The notes: generated by a model from the letters alone, not told the origin. A stretch of 64,000 nt of DNA from Candidatus Dadabacteria bacterium (GCA_026705445.1 JAPPAR010000013.1:80564-144563), one strand, 5' to 3'; positions 25,883 to 35,057 are shown, numbered from the stretch's first letter. Numbers and translations are program-made.

Positions 25883-26164
25883 TCACTTAGTTGCTTCAAA
25901 ACTGATTTTGAGTTGTGTACCGGTTGCCTGCGCAATTTTCCTTAGCGTACTTGTAGAAGGATTAGTTTTGCCACTCTCGAATCTAGCCACGGCAGATTGT
26001 GTCGTTTGAAGTCTTTCAGCTAATTGTGCCTGTGTTAGGCCCGCCTGAGTGCGAGCTTTAATAAACAGACGTGCGATTTCAAACTCCGGTCCAAGTTTGT
26101 CATATTCTTCCCTATACTCTGGGTTATTGCTCCATTTTTTATGTAGTTCGCTTGCCTTCCCCAT
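25883..26164 (-). CDS. XRE/HigA-like antitoxin-type regulator
   Basis: 93 aa from ATG 26164 (longer start at 26200 possible; an AGGTG lies 7 nt before 26164). The sequence ELHKKWSNNPEYREEYDKLGPEFE then LTQAQLAERLQTTQSAVARFESGKTNPS is the usual layout of HTH antitoxins paired with RelE/HigB toxins. No toxin gene is found on either side; the upstream small gene is unlike any toxin I know. It seems an orphan antitoxin at the end of the aroC operon. Confidence 0.8.
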   Translation of the reverse strand: MGKASELHKKWSNNPEYREEYDKLGPEFEIARLFIKARTQAGLTQAQLAERLQTTQSAVARFESGKTNPSTSTLRKIAQATGTQLKISFEATK

Positions 26165-26206
26165 TTTGACACCTGCTGTAATATCCATTTGGTCCGCCAT
26201 CTAAGG

Positions 26207-26488
26207 TCAGGAAAAATGCTTTGAAACAAGCGGATCATTGTCTATTTCCGAGATCAGGTAGCCAATCCCGTAATAGTCGCCCGAGTTGTGGTAGAGCTTT
26301 ACTCCCTGGGGGGTCGTAAGGTAGTTTCCCGTCTTTACGGTCTGCTCAGGAAGATCGACCTCGTACACCGTGTAGCCGACCGTTCCGCTTCCTATGTTAA
26401 CCTTTTTCCGCTCTTCCCTTAGCCTCTTGACGCTTTTCGCGGTCTCCCAGGCCTTTGGATATATATGTCCTTTAACGAGAAATTTCAT
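26207..26488 (-). CDS. Hypothetical protein in the aroC operon
   Basis: 93 aa from ATG 26488. Begins MKFLVKGHIYPKAWETAKSV and is rich in Tyr/Gly in the second half (YHNSGDYYGIGYLISE). No signal peptide or membrane helix. It lies 15 bp after the zinc-ribbon gene and 43 bp before the XRE gene on the same strand. The family is not recognised. The fairly even hydrophobic pattern suggests a small folded protein. Confidence 0.55.
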   Translation of the reverse strand: MKFLVKGHIYPKAWETAKSVKRLREERKKVNIGSGTVGYTVYEVDLPEQTVKTGNYLTTPQGVKLYHNSGDYYGIGYLISEIDNDPLVSKHFS

Positions 26489-26502
26489 GGTAGCCCGAAA
26501 AA

Positions 26503-26847
26503 CTAAGAAACCTCCATCTCCACGCGGTCTATCAGACCGATGCACATCATTATCTTGTCTATGCCCGGATCCCTTTTGTGAACGAAAGCTTCCGAGAACT
26601 CTCCGCCGCAGTCCCCGCATGCGCCTCCCTCATCGGATTCCTTCTCGCAGTCCCCGCAGTAATATGTCTTCAGGTTATACCAATGTAAAGAGGAATAAAG
26701 GAGTTCCCTGAAACCGCTTTTGCTGAGACATTCCCCCCACTCGGAAATCGCTTCAACCAGATTGCTTCGGTAGTAATCGGGTATGTCGGCCAGAGGTCCC
26801 GAGTATATCTCCTCTTCTCCCACGTATATTCTGAACAGTTCCGGCAT
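26503..26847 (-). CDS. Hypothetical zinc-ribbon protein
   Basis: 114 aa. A CxxC-x8-CxxC ribbon (YYCGDC ... ACGDCGGEF) at about residues 62-80 likely binds zinc. The N-terminus RIYVGEEEIYSGPLADIPDYY is acidic and strand-rich. It starts 11 bp after the aroC stop, so co-transcription is likely. The family is not recognised and no link to chorismate metabolism is evident. Confidence 0.6.
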   Translation of the reverse strand: MPELFRIYVGEEEIYSGPLADIPDYYRSNLVEAISEWGECLSKSGFRELLYSSLHWYNLKTYYCGDCEKESDEGGACGDCGGEFSEAFVHKRDPGIDKIMMCIGLIDRVEMEVS

Positions 26848-26857
26848 TTAAGGTGAA

Positions 26858-27928
26858 TCAGACAGTAGACAGTTTTGAGATCAGCAGATGATCAACCAGA
26901 ACGAGATTGACCATGGCCTCCGCTATCGGAACAGCCCTCGGGCAAAGACACGGGTCGTGCCTACCCTTCACCCGCAGCTGGGTTTTTTCTCCCTCTTTAT
27001 CCACGGTGTCCTGGACCTGGGATATGGAAGAAGTGGGTTTTATGGCGATTCTTACAACCAGATCCGCCCCGCTTGTTATTCCGCCCAGGAGGCCGCCCGA
27101 GTTGTTCGTCCTGAATCCGAGGGATCCGTCTTCCTTCTTGTACATAAGATCATTTACCTGCGAACCTTTTTTCTCAATGACCCCGAAGCCCATTCCCACC
27201 TCAAACCCCCTTATCCCCCCTATGCTCATAAGGGCCCGTGCCAAATCCGCGTCAAGTTTGTTAAACACGGGTTCGCCGAGACCCGAAGGAAGCCCCCGGG
27301 AGACTACCTCAACGGTTCCTCCGACGGAATCTCCTTCCTTTCTGACCGACTCTATAAGTCCAATCATCCTCTCCGCGGCCTGCGGGTCGGGACAGCGGAC
27401 GGGGTTCTCCTCGATCCGGTCAAAATCAATGTCCTCTGCGACTATGTCTCCCACCTGCTTTACGTATCCGGTCGTGGTCACTCCGTGGGAGGCAAGAATT
27501 TTTTTCGCTATCGCGGCGGCAGCCACCCTGCCGACCGTTTCCCTCGCCGAGGAGCGGCCACCTCCACGGTGGTCCCTGCGCCCGTACTTCTCGTCGTAGG
27601 TGAAATCGGCGTGACCGGGGCGGTAGACATTCTTTATGTCCTCGTAGGATTTCGATATGGCGTCTGTGTTTCTGACCATCATGGATATGGGGGTTCCGAG
27701 GGTCTTGCCCTCGAAAACGCCCGAGAGTATCTCGATTCTGTCGGCTTCCTTTCTCTGGGTCGTGATCCTGCTCTGACCCGGACGCCTTCTGTCAAGCTCG
27801 TACTGTATATCCTCGGCACAGATCTCAAGTCCCGCGGGACAGCCGTCAACCACAACTCCCAGAGCGGGGCCGTGGGATTCCCCCCAGGTGGTAATTCTGA
27901 AAAATCTTCCGAAACTGTTTCCCGCCAC
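26858..27928 (-). CDS. aroC: Chorismate synthase
   Basis: Last step of the shikimate pathway: EPSP to chorismate with reduced FMN. 356 aa. Signatures: FRITTWGESHGPALGVVVDG at the N-terminus, RPGHADFTYDEKYGRRDHRGGGRSSARET (in parts) near residue 105, and the late GITSGADLVVRIAIKPTSS. Sits 13 bp downstream of the epimerase gene and heads a run of small genes. Confidence 0.97.
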   Translation of the reverse strand: MAGNSFGRFFRITTWGESHGPALGVVVDGCPAGLEICAEDIQYELDRRRPGQSRITTQRKEADRIEILSGVFEGKTLGTPISMMVRNTDAISKSYEDIKNVYRPGHADFTYDEKYGRRDHRGGGRSSARETVGRVAAAAIAKKILASHGVTTTGYVKQVGDIVAEDIDFDRIEENPVRCPDPQAAERMIGLIESVRKEGDSVGGTVEVVSRGLPSGLGEPVFNKLDADLARALMSIGGIRGFEVGMGFGVIEKKGSQVNDLMYKKEDGSLGFRTNNSGGLLGGITSGADLVVRIAIKPTSSISQVQDTVDKEGEKTQLRVKGRHDPCLCPRAVPIAEAMVNLVLVDHLLISKLSTV

Positions 27929-27941
27929 TTTATTCCCTTTC

Positions 27942-28928
27942 TTACTTCAGATAGCCGTTGTCCCTGAACCACTCAACGGTCTTGCGTATAGTCTGCTCGA
28001 TCGGAGTCACAGTGAATCCGATTTCGCTTACGGCCTTTGAATTGTCAGCGTGCCAGTTATGCCTCGAAAGCTTTATGGAATCGATGTCAAGCGTGGAATA
28101 ATTCGGAAATCCGAGTCCCAGAACCCTCTCAAGGAGAAACGCGGTGGTGTAAGCAAATATGTAGGGGATCTTGATTTTGGGAGCGGAGATGCCGGTTATC
28201 TCTTCCAGAAGAGCGAAATAACCCTGCACATTGACATTTTCGTTCGCGAGTATGTAGCGCTCTCCGGGCTTTCCGTTCTTCTCGGCAAGCAGGTGTCCGT
28301 TCGCAACGTCCTCAACATCGACAAGGTTAAAGGTGCCGTCCATGTAGCCTGGAAACCTTTTCTTGCAGAACCACATAACCGACCCAGAGCTTGAAAGATA
28401 GATGTCCCCCGCGCCGAGAACCACTGAAGGATTGGTTATAACCACCGGAAGCCCCTTTTCGCTGAAGCTCACAGCCTCCCTTTCCGCCAGGTACTTGCAG
28501 TTCATATACCCTATCCCCTCGGAGTAAAGATCGTACTGGGTGGATTCGGTCACCGGAGAGCCGTCACGCTCAACGCCAATTGCGGCCACGCTGCTTGTGA
28601 AAACAACCTTGGATACGCCCACGTCCATGGCGGCGGAGAGAACATTCGCCGCGCCGCGCACGTTTATATCCAGCATTTTCTGGTGATCCGACTTCTTAAA
28701 CGACACGAACCCGGCCGTATGGAAAAGCGTGTCGCATCCGGAAAAAGCGGCCTTAAGAGAGTCGGGATCTCCAACATCCCCGTAGACCTTCTCAACATCG
28801 AGAGAATCTATGTTTTTAGTATTGCTCGTCTTTCTGACGAGAACCTTGACCCTGTCTCCTCTTTCAACCAGCTTTCTGGTTATATGCGACCCTATAAACC
28901 CGGTCGCTCCCGTGACTACTGTCGCCAT
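27942..28928 (-). CDS. NAD-dependent epimerase/dehydratase, HpnA-like
   Basis: 328 aa extended short-chain dehydrogenase. Rossmann motif VTGATGFIGSH at residues 5-15; the catalytic pair appears as YMNCK near residue 151, with VVFTSSVAAIG before it. It looks like the hopanoid-associated sugar epimerase HpnA / dihydroflavonol-reductase group, but no other hopanoid genes are in the window, so the substrate stays open. First gene of the aroC operon. Confidence 0.85.
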   Translation of the reverse strand: MATVVTGATGFIGSHITRKLVERGDRVKVLVRKTSNTKNIDSLDVEKVYGDVGDPDSLKAAFSGCDTLFHTAGFVSFKKSDHQKMLDINVRGAANVLSAAMDVGVSKVVFTSSVAAIGVERDGSPVTESTQYDLYSEGIGYMNCKYLAEREAVSFSEKGLPVVITNPSVVLGAGDIYLSSSGSVMWFCKKRFPGYMDGTFNLVDVEDVANGHLLAEKNGKPGERYILANENVNVQGYFALLEEITGISAPKIKIPYIFAYTTAFLLERVLGLGFPNYSTLDIDSIKLSRHNWHADNSKAVSEIGFTVTPIEQTIRKTVEWFRDNGYLK

Positions 28929-29063
28929 TTGCTATTTTCCTCCGGGAGAATTGAAAAGAATTCTTCCCGAAGAGTATAACAATTCCGCCTGACAATGTAC
29001 AAACCTGAGGAAACCAGTTCAAAATTCACAAATCGGGTTTCGGGTTCTTAGGAGCCTTCAGTA

Positions 29064-30029
29064 TCACAGGAATTTTTCTCCAGCATGATCCACGAAATAA
29101 TCGACATCCCTTATATATCTCATCACAGTAGAAGGATTTGAGTGTCTTGTAACTTCCATTATCTTGTCGAGACGCGCACGGTGAACGGCCGCGCTTGTAA
29201 CAAACCCCGCGCGAAGTGAATGTCCTGACACCTGTTTCGGGTCCAGACCGATGAGTGCAGCGTAATGCTTTACGAGCCTCGGAATATCCGAATGGTGCAT
29301 CGGAGAACCTCTAATATGACCTCCCCGTTTCATCGTCTGAAAAAGGGGGCCTTCCGTAATTTCTGATGCTTGCAGCCAGTCCTGAAGCCGGTTTATCGGT
29401 TTTACATACCTTCCTTCCGGTATCGCGATCTTGTGTCCCCTGCCTTCTTGGTCAGTTTTTGATCTTCGTATATAGATAAACATCTTCCATGAATCTTTCA
29501 CGTTCTGTGGTTCTATAAACTCAACGTCATTTATGGTCAGTGCGCAGATTTCAGAGCGTCTCAGGGCTCCGGAAAATCCGACAGACAGTATTGCCGCGTC
29601 ACGTCGGCCAATAGGTGTGTCGGCACACTGATCCAGCATTCTTTTGATGTCGTGTTCCCTGAGCGCGTTTACGCGGCGGGGCGCAGCACCCTTGATTCTT
29701 GCCAGCCCTTTGAATGCAGCTACCACCTTCGGATGGTTCATAGGGGAGGTTTTTTCGGCATCGGCGTATTTTTTGTTTATTCCGCTCCTGTAAAGTGAAA
29801 TCGTTCCCATTGAAAGCATTTTTCCGCTATTCGGACGAGGCTGGGTTGCTAGGTCAATTATGAAATCGGCTGTTTGTTCCGGTGTTATGGAAAACGGATC
29901 TATGTTTCGGGAGAGGCAGTAATCTTCAAAACAAAGCCAGCCCTTGTTGTATGCTAAGCGAGTATTCAGTGCCAAGGCGGAAGAAACCACCTCGTTATAG
30001 AAAACCTTTTTGTCTGCTGATATCGTCAT
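29064..30029 (-). CDS. Tyrosine recombinase / integrase
   Basis: 321 aa. N-terminal SAM-like core-binding domain (about 1-105, TRLAYNKGWLCFEDYC). Catalytic residues are all visible: Arg in GALRRSEICAL near residue 186, Lys in IRRSKTDQEGRG near 215, HSLRAGF near 276, and Tyr in MRYIRD near 309. Start ATG 30029 has AGGAG 6 nt upstream. It borders an AT-rich stretch with R-M genes, which marks a small mobile or formerly mobile island. No tRNA target is adjacent. Confidence 0.92.
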   Translation of the reverse strand: MTISADKKVFYNEVVSSALALNTRLAYNKGWLCFEDYCLSRNIDPFSITPEQTADFIIDLATQPRPNSGKMLSMGTISLYRSGINKKYADAEKTSPMNHPKVVAAFKGLARIKGAAPRRVNALREHDIKRMLDQCADTPIGRRDAAILSVGFSGALRRSEICALTINDVEFIEPQNVKDSWKMFIYIRRSKTDQEGRGHKIAIPEGRYVKPINRLQDWLQASEITEGPLFQTMKRGGHIRGSPMHHSDIPRLVKHYAALIGLDPKQVSGHSLRAGFVTSAAVHRARLDKIMEVTRHSNPSTVMRYIRDVDYFVDHAGEKFL

Positions 30030-30213
30030 TTTCTTCTCCTGAATTCTGATCTTGACGGAGAAAATCAGAATTTATTTTCGACAGTTTCTCTATTTGCTTT
30101 GTACACATCTGCGGAATGTATACCACAGAAGATGATCCATCACCTGTGAGGAAATCAGAGTTGCTGTATGCATGATATTTGTCTCCTTCTGTTTTGATAG
30201 ATACAAATATCAT
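29995..30213 (-). CDS. Small hypothetical protein upstream of integrase
   Basis: 72 aa, overlapping the integrase start by 35 nt. Charged, with no recognised domain (MIFVSIKTEGDKYHAYSNSD; later QIEKLSKINSDFLRQDQNSG). The ribosome site is weak. It could be an excisionase-like or leader ORF coupled to the integrase, but it may also be a chance frame. Confidence 0.3.
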   Translation of the reverse strand: MIFVSIKTEGDKYHAYSNSDFLTGDGSSSVVYIPQMCTKQIEKLSKINSDFLRQDQNSGEENDDISRQKGFL

Positions 30214-30268
30214 TTAATATCAGTTTTTTGAGTTCAAGTCTGTGACACCCTGTTGTTGCTGATTTTCG

Positions 30269-30418
30269 GTGTGTAACCAGTTAGTTGCGCGCCGCTTGAA
30301 GCAAAACTTTGGGGCCAGTAGTCCTAGAAGGTATGATATTCGGGAAAAAGATACGATTGAACAAATAAAGGAAGTAGTGATAGGGATGATGAATAAAAAG
30401 CTTCATATAAAGGACTGA
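30269..30418 (+). CDS. Short ORF or gene tail before the methyltransferase
   Basis: A 49-codon frame from GTG 30269 (VCNQLVARRLKQNFGASSP ... IEQIKEVVIGMMNKKLHIKD) ending 3 nt before the methyltransferase ATG. Its composition looks protein-like and its stop is coupled to the next start. It may be the C-terminus of a lost upstream gene or a very small protein. Family not recognised. Confidence 0.3.
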   Translation: MCNQLVARRLKQNFGASSPRRYDIREKDTIEQIKEVVIGMMNKKLHIKD

Positions 30419-30421
30419 CAA

Positions 30422-31189
30422 ATGATTGAAGCAGGAAAAATGAAAAATTATTCGGGGCTAATAGATGAATGGTTAAATCAAATACATTATGGAGATTGCT
30501 TAAATATCATGCGGGACATGCCATCCGACAGTGTGGACTTAATAGTTACTTCCCCTCCGTATGCTGACGCTCGGAAACGAACTTACGGGGGAATAAAACC
30601 CGACGAATATGTAAAATGGTTTTGTACCCGTGCTAATGAAATGTTCCGTATTCTGAAGCCTACTGGATCATTTGTTCTCAATATCAAGGAAAAATGTGTA
30701 GATGGCGAAAGACATACATACGTTCTTGATCTTATGCTAGCCATGAAACGGGAAGTGGGATTTAGATGGGTTGAAGAATATATATGGCATAAAACAACAT
30801 CAGCACCGGGTAAATGGAAATATAGATTTAGGGATTCTTGGGAACGTTTGATTCATTTCTCCAAGACTAAAGATATAAAAATGAATCAGGATGAAGTAAA
30901 AGTTCCCATAGGAGACTGGACGGAATCTCGACTAAAAAACATGAGTGATAATGATAAACAAAGGATGGAGTCTGCCACTGATTCTGGTATCGGACGAAAA
31001 ATAGAAGCGTGGGATGGGAAATCTTTAGTGTACCCTTCAAATGTTCTCTATCGTGCTCCTATTTGTCACAATACTGGACATAGTGCTGCTTTCCCGGAAT
31101 GGTTACCGGAGTTCTTTATAAAGTTGTTTACCAAGAGCAGTTCTAACTGCCATTTAGTTCCTCAACTCACAGTCTCGGTGGAATACTAG
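30422..31189 (+). pseudogene. DNA methyltransferase (N4/N6 type), C-terminally truncated
   Basis: 255 aa. The catalytic motif IV is TSPPY near residue 44 (the TSPPY form is typical of N4-cytosine enzymes), followed by DARKRTYGG and a long conserved-looking core (YIWHKTTSAPGKWKYRFRDSW). The family normally ends FFIKLFTK followed by a motif I block of the DPFxGSGTT type that binds SAM. Here the match stops at IKLFTK (31131) and an unrelated 17-residue tail follows. SAM-binding motif I is missing, so it should be inactive as drawn. See the inverted-repeat entry. Confidence 0.75.
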
Positions 31190-31941
31190 AAGACATAATT
31201 CTTTTACAATACGCAACGACATCGCCCGAAGGGGCTACTCTTTCACACAAACAATCAAATAGATCATGGAGAGCATTAGGTTCCCCCGTAACTATATGGT
31301 AAAACGAAGCTCCGTCAGTTTCGTAAAAATTTTTGCCTAGTTGTTTTTTAAATCGTAAAGGACGTTTAGGGATAATCTGAACAAGATACGCATTCCATTC
31401 TCCTTTCTTTTGTCGGATTGCGGTTTTGAGATCATCCTCAACTTTTTCCCGATTACCTGCATTCATTGTATTCCACTTATTTTTGACTTCCGCTATAACA
31501 CTCTGAGATTCACATTCTAAGTCATATCCCGAATCATGATTATCCCAACCTTCCACTGAACCTAAAACAGTTTGATGAAATTTTCCTAATGCATTACTCA
31601 TTCCTCGAACACTGGATTCAGCTTGTTGGACACTCTTAAGTTCATCTGACTGCTGAATCCTGAATGTAGCTGCTATAAGAATAGCTGAGAAAGGGTCAAC
31701 AACATTCTTTATATGTCTTTTTTCTGCTTCTGTTGATGTCTTCAATGCTTCTGAAGTTAATTGATTTACTGCCTTATTAAAATCTTCTTCAGCAATCCAG
31801 TCAATCATAATAAAACCTTTGTTTTAGGGTTAATTTCAATCCCAATAGGAAGCCGATTAAGTTGTTTTGCCACACGAAATGTTGTTCCTGAACCTATAAA
31901 TGGATCAAGAACAATATCCTTCTCATCAGTAAACAACTTTA
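31119..31941. repeat. 13-bp inverted repeat bounding a potential invertible segment
   Basis: TAAAGTTGTTTAC at 31119-31131 and its exact reverse complement at 31929-31941. Both copies encode KLFT in methyltransferase sequence and in the same codon phase. The 797 bp between them hold the methyltransferase C-terminal block and the whole endonuclease gene, on the minus strand. Flipping the segment would join the plus-strand methyltransferase N-part in frame to DPFIGSGTT and then to the endonuclease. Confidence 0.65.
31167..31808 (-). CDS. Restriction endonuclease, Eco47II-like
   Basis: 213 aa. The opening MIDWIAEEDFNKAVNQL and the core DLECESQSVIAEVKNKWNTMNAGNRE match my recollection of Eco47II/Sau96I-type type II enzymes (GGNCC cutters); Asp-x-Glu and Glu-Val-Lys would be the PD-(D/E)XK site. 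Its ATG overlaps the stop of the methyltransferase C-terminal fragment (ATGA), the classic coupled M-R order. Because its methyltransferase is incomplete, the enzyme is probably silent, or protection comes from elsewhere. The specificity is inferred from family resemblance only. Confidence 0.7.
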   Translation of the reverse strand: MIDWIAEEDFNKAVNQLTSEALKTSTEAEKRHIKNVVDPFSAILIAATFRIQQSDELKSVQQAESSVRGMSNALGKFHQTVLGSVEGWDNHDSGYDLECESQSVIAEVKNKWNTMNAGNREKVEDDLKTAIRQKKGEWNAYLVQIIPKRPLRFKKQLGKNFYETDGASFYHIVTGEPNALHDLFDCLCERVAPSGDVVAYCKRIMSSSIPPRL

Positions 31942-32015
31942 CTATCCATGGAATACTTATAGCGGGAGGGTGGTATGTATATAGATGATTACAGGTCAGA
32001 ACTATACAGGAGAAT
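31805..32015 (-). pseudogene. C-terminal fragment of a DNA methyltransferase
   Basis: Minus-strand frame reading CNHLYTYHPPAISIPWIV, KLFTDEKDIVLDPFIGSGTT (SAM-binding motif I) and RVAKQLNRLPIGIEINP, stop TGA coupled to the endonuclease ATG. No start codon and no catalytic SPPY part; upstream it abuts the queA stop. It supplies exactly the part missing from the plus-strand methyltransferase. Confidence 0.75.
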
Positions 32016-32039
32016 CCAACACGGAAATTTCCGGCACCC

Positions 32040-33056
32040 TCACACTATCATCATCGAGTCGCCGTAACTCAGGAATCTGTAACCGTGCGATTTCGCCTCC
32101 TCATAAGCGGCAAGGGCAAGTTCCCTTGTGCCGCAGAACGCGGAGACAAGCATAAGAAGGGTTGAGCGGGGCATATGGAAATTGGTTATAAGAACATCTA
32201 CAAACCTGAATTCGTAAGGAGGTCTTATAAAAAGATCTGTCCTTCCGGAAAAAGGCCGCATCTCCCCTGTGGTCCCCTCTGCCGACTCAAGGGCTCTTGT
32301 AACCGTGGTCCCGACGGAAATAATCCTTCTTCCCTGCGCCCTGGCTTTGTTTACCGCCTCCGCAGTCTCCAGTGGAACAGAGACGCGCTCTGAATGCATT
32401 GCGTGGTTATCGATAAGCTCATCCTTTACAGGCCTGAAAGTTCCCTCTCCCACATGCAGAGTGACATATTTCATCGTAACGCCCTTTTCGCGAAGGTCCG
32501 AGATAAGTTCAGGGTCGAAATGAAGCCCGGCCGTCGGAGCGGCGACCGCTCCTTCCTCGGTTGCGTAAACGGTCTGATAGGTCTTTTTATCAGACGGTTC
32601 GGGTTCTCTCGATATGTAGGGCGGAAGCGGCATTCGTCCCGCGCTGCTGATTACCCGCTCGACGGGTTCGCTGAATCTTATCGCCCAGCTTTTGTCGGGT
32701 TCCTTCTCAAGGACACCCGACACCCCTCCGTCAAGGAAAACCCTGAGACCCTCGGCCGGATTCCTGAAAAGCACGCCCCACCGGGTCTCATCCTTTTTCT
32801 CCGTAAGAAGAAACTCGACGACTCCCCTTCGTTCCACATGTCCCGAAAGCCTCGCGGGAATAACACGGGTGTTGTTAAGAACCATTAGGTCGCCCGGGCG
32901 AAGCAAACCCCTAAGATCAGAGAACCTGGCGTGGGAGAAACCCCGGGTTTTCCTGTCAACCACAAGGAGCCTTGAGGAGGTGCGCTCGGAAAGCGGATAC
33001 TGGGCGATCAGCCGGCTGGGAAGATCGTAGTCGAATTGATCCGTTCTCATCCGCAA
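32040..33056 (-). CDS. queA: S-adenosylmethionine:tRNA ribosyltransferase-isomerase
   Basis: Queuosine biosynthesis: moves the ribosyl part of SAM onto preQ1-modified tRNA to give epoxyqueuosine. 338 aa. Family features: FDYDLPSRLIAQYP at the start, DLMVLNNTRVIPARL near residue 54, AAPTAGLHFDPELI near residue 172 and TNFHMPRSTLLMLVSAFCG near the end. It begins 5 bp after argG ends on the same strand, so argG-queA is an operon. The R-M remnant begins directly past its stop, so the island was inserted here. Confidence 0.96.
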   Translation of the reverse strand: MRMRTDQFDYDLPSRLIAQYPLSERTSSRLLVVDRKTRGFSHARFSDLRGLLRPGDLMVLNNTRVIPARLSGHVERRGVVEFLLTEKKDETRWGVLFRNPAEGLRVFLDGGVSGVLEKEPDKSWAIRFSEPVERVISSAGRMPLPPYISREPEPSDKKTYQTVYATEEGAVAAPTAGLHFDPELISDLREKGVTMKYVTLHVGEGTFRPVKDELIDNHAMHSERVSVPLETAEAVNKARAQGRRIISVGTTVTRALESAEGTTGEMRPFSGRTDLFIRPPYEFRFVDVLITNFHMPRSTLLMLVSAFCGTRELALAAYEEAKSHGYRFLSYGDSMMIV

Positions 33057-33061
33057 AAGGG

Positions 33062-34264
33062 CTATTTACCCTCAAGAAGTTTTTTCACGGAAAGGCGGAG
33101 GGAGTTCAGCCTTATGAACCCGGTAGCGTCTGACTGGTCGTAAATCGAATCCTCCTCGAAGGTCGCCAGGTTCTCGCTGTAAAGCGAATTCGGAGATTTT
33201 CTCCCGCATACTGTGACGTTCCCCTTGTAAAGCTTGAGCCTTACCGTGCCGCTTACGTCCTTCTGGCTCTCCCGGATGGCGGCGCTCAGCATTTCCATCT
33301 CTGGAGAAAACCAGAAACCGTAGTAGATAATTTCCGATATCTTCGGAATCAGGGAATCCCGAAGACGCATCACTTCCCTGTCCATGGTGATCGACTCAAG
33401 AGCCCTGTGCGCCGCGTGAAGAATCGTGCCGCCCGGGGTCTCGTACACTCCCCTTGACTTCATGCCGACGAACCTGTTTTCAACAATGTCTACCCTCCCG
33501 ACGCCGTTTGCTCCGGCGACATCGTTCAGGCAGGAAAGAAGCGCCGAGGGAGAAAGCTTCTCCCCGTCAACTGAAACAGGAATACCGCTTTCAAACCCGA
33601 TTTCCACGTAGACCGGTCGGTCGGGAGCAGCCTCTGGAGAAACCGTCATCTCGAACATATCCTCGGGCGCCTCGGCCCACGGGTCTTCCAGAACTCCTCC
33701 CTCATAACTTGTATGAAGGAGGTTGCGGTCGCAGCTGTAGGGTTTTTTCTCGGTCACCGTGACGTCTATTCCGTTTTCCCTTGCGTAATTCACAAGGTCG
33801 GTTCTTGATTTGAAATCCCACTCGCGCCACGGGGCTATGATCTTTATGTCGGGGTGCAGAGCGTAGAAGGTAAGTTCGAAGCGGACCTGGTCGTTTCCCT
33901 TGCCCGTCGCTCCGTGGGAAACCGCGAAGGCCCCCTCGCGCTTTGCTATCTCGATCTGCCTTTTCGCTATAAGGGGACGGGCTATGGAAGTGCCAAGAAG
34001 GTAGCTGCCCTCATACACGGCGTTTGCGCTTATCGCGGGGAAAACGTAGTCCCTTACGAACTCGTCTCTTAAGTCTTCAATGAATACCGCGCACGCGCCG
34101 GTATCCCAGGCTTTCCGTTCCGCTTCCTGCAGATCTTCTTTCTGTCCTATGTCAGCCACGTAGGCTATAACATCGGAGTCGTACTCGTTTACGAGCCATT
34201 TCAGGATTACCGAGGTGTCAAGTCCCCCGGAATAGGCAAGAACTATCTTGTTTTTCTCAGACAT
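33062..34264 (-). CDS. argG: Argininosuccinate synthase
   Basis: Joins citrulline and aspartate in arginine synthesis with ATP cleavage to AMP. 400 aa, normal length. The PP-loop [16 protein letters not shown] is at residues 9-24; the citrulline/aspartate loop [15 protein letters not shown] is near residue 115. Upstream of queA on one strand; no argH is present in the window. Confidence 0.97.
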   Translation of the reverse strand: MSEKNKIVLAYSGGLDTSVILKWLVNEYDSDVIAYVADIGQKEDLQEAERKAWDTGACAVFIEDLRDEFVRDYVFPAISANAVYEGSYLLGTSIARPLIAKRQIEIAKREGAFAVSHGATGKGNDQVRFELTFYALHPDIKIIAPWREWDFKSRTDLVNYARENGIDVTVTEKKPYSCDRNLLHTSYEGGVLEDPWAEAPEDMFEMTVSPEAAPDRPVYVEIGFESGIPVSVDGEKLSPSALLSCLNDVAGANGVGRVDIVENRFVGMKSRGVYETPGGTILHAAHRALESITMDREVMRLRDSLIPKISEIIYYGFWFSPEMEMLSAAIRESQKDVSGTVRLKLYKGNVTVCGRKSPNSLYSENLATFEEDSIYDQSDATGFIRLNSLRLSVKKLLEGK

Positions 34265-34306
34265 ATTACTGGTGCTCCGGTATTTCTTAGCGAATGGAAG
34301 ACTTGA

Positions 34307-34735
34307 TCAAGGCCTGTCCTGATTCTGCTCAGAGATGGAGCGAAGATCCAGAAGGGAAAACTTTATTCCATTGTTCTGGTAGAATTTTTCAAGCGCGAGC
34401 CCCGCGTATTCTATTTTCTGGAGATCATCTCCAGTGTAGGAAAGGTTTTTAACTTCCCCGGAGAGTTTGCACGAAAACGGTATGTCCTTCTCCGGCCTTT
34501 CCTGGCAGATAAAACCTATGTCTATCTGCCCGCTCAAATCCATACTCAGAGGAACAATGAATCCCACCGTAAGCTTTGCGCTATGCAGTTCGACCACCAT
34601 GATTTTTGCCTTGCTCGAATCTTCCTCGTCTCCGACCTCCATCACGTAGCCGTAGTAGTTTATTTCCTTGTTCTGCTCGCTCAGCGAATTCATGTACCAG
34701 TAATCTTCCGAATCGAGCCAGGACATTATTTTCAT
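34307..34735 (-). CDS. Hypothetical protein, possibly PilZ-like
   Basis: 142 aa from ATG 34735, which has GGAGG 8 nt upstream (a longer frame from 34804 lacks a ribosome site). Strand-rich (YYGYVMEVGD, KIMVVELHSAKLTVGFIVPLSM, IPFSCKLSGEVKNLSYTG), suggesting a beta-barrel such as a PilZ-like fold, but the RxxxR and DxSxxG c-di-GMP motifs are absent. It lies 42 bp upstream of argG on the same strand. Function unknown. Confidence 0.55.
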   Translation of the reverse strand: MKIMSWLDSEDYWYMNSLSEQNKEINYYGYVMEVGDEEDSSKAKIMVVELHSAKLTVGFIVPLSMDLSGQIDIGFICQERPEKDIPFSCKLSGEVKNLSYTGDDLQKIEYAGLALEKFYQNNGIKFSLLDLRSISEQNQDRP

Positions 34736-35057
34736 TTTTCTTTCCTCCGAGGATTCACATGGATATTCTAGGAGATTATATACTATTATCCCGTCGTTGG
34801 GCAAAAGTCAGGGATAAATTCTGAACTGTCTTTTCCGCCATCTTCTTTAGAATTTCGAAAAATCCTTCTTTCAATTCCGTATATATTCATCGGCCCGAGG
34901 ATCTTTTATTCCGTAGTCTTTATGACAAAACAATTGCCATTTTTCGTACGTCTTATACATTTGCTTACAGGATAGAACGAGCTGTTGTTCTCGGACAGAA
35001 CCTGTGCGGGAAAACACATCTGCAAGCAATGAGATCAGTTCTGCCTGTAGGTACGCC
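34736..35057. other. Intergenic region before the DUF1214 cluster
   Basis: About 320 bp between divergent genes. It contains promoter-like AT-rich sequence near 34775-34790. A minus-strand frame reaches in from the DUF1214 gene (34871-35287), but most of it is antisense to that gene and I do not accept it. No RNA gene or repeat is seen. Confidence 0.4.

Noticed and set aside
26207..26488. HigB/RelE toxin partner for the XRE antitoxin-like gene
   Set aside because: The small protein has none of the toxin-family residues or strand pattern that I know.
26888..27967. 359-aa plus-strand frame
   Set aside because: Antisense to aroC, which is unambiguous.
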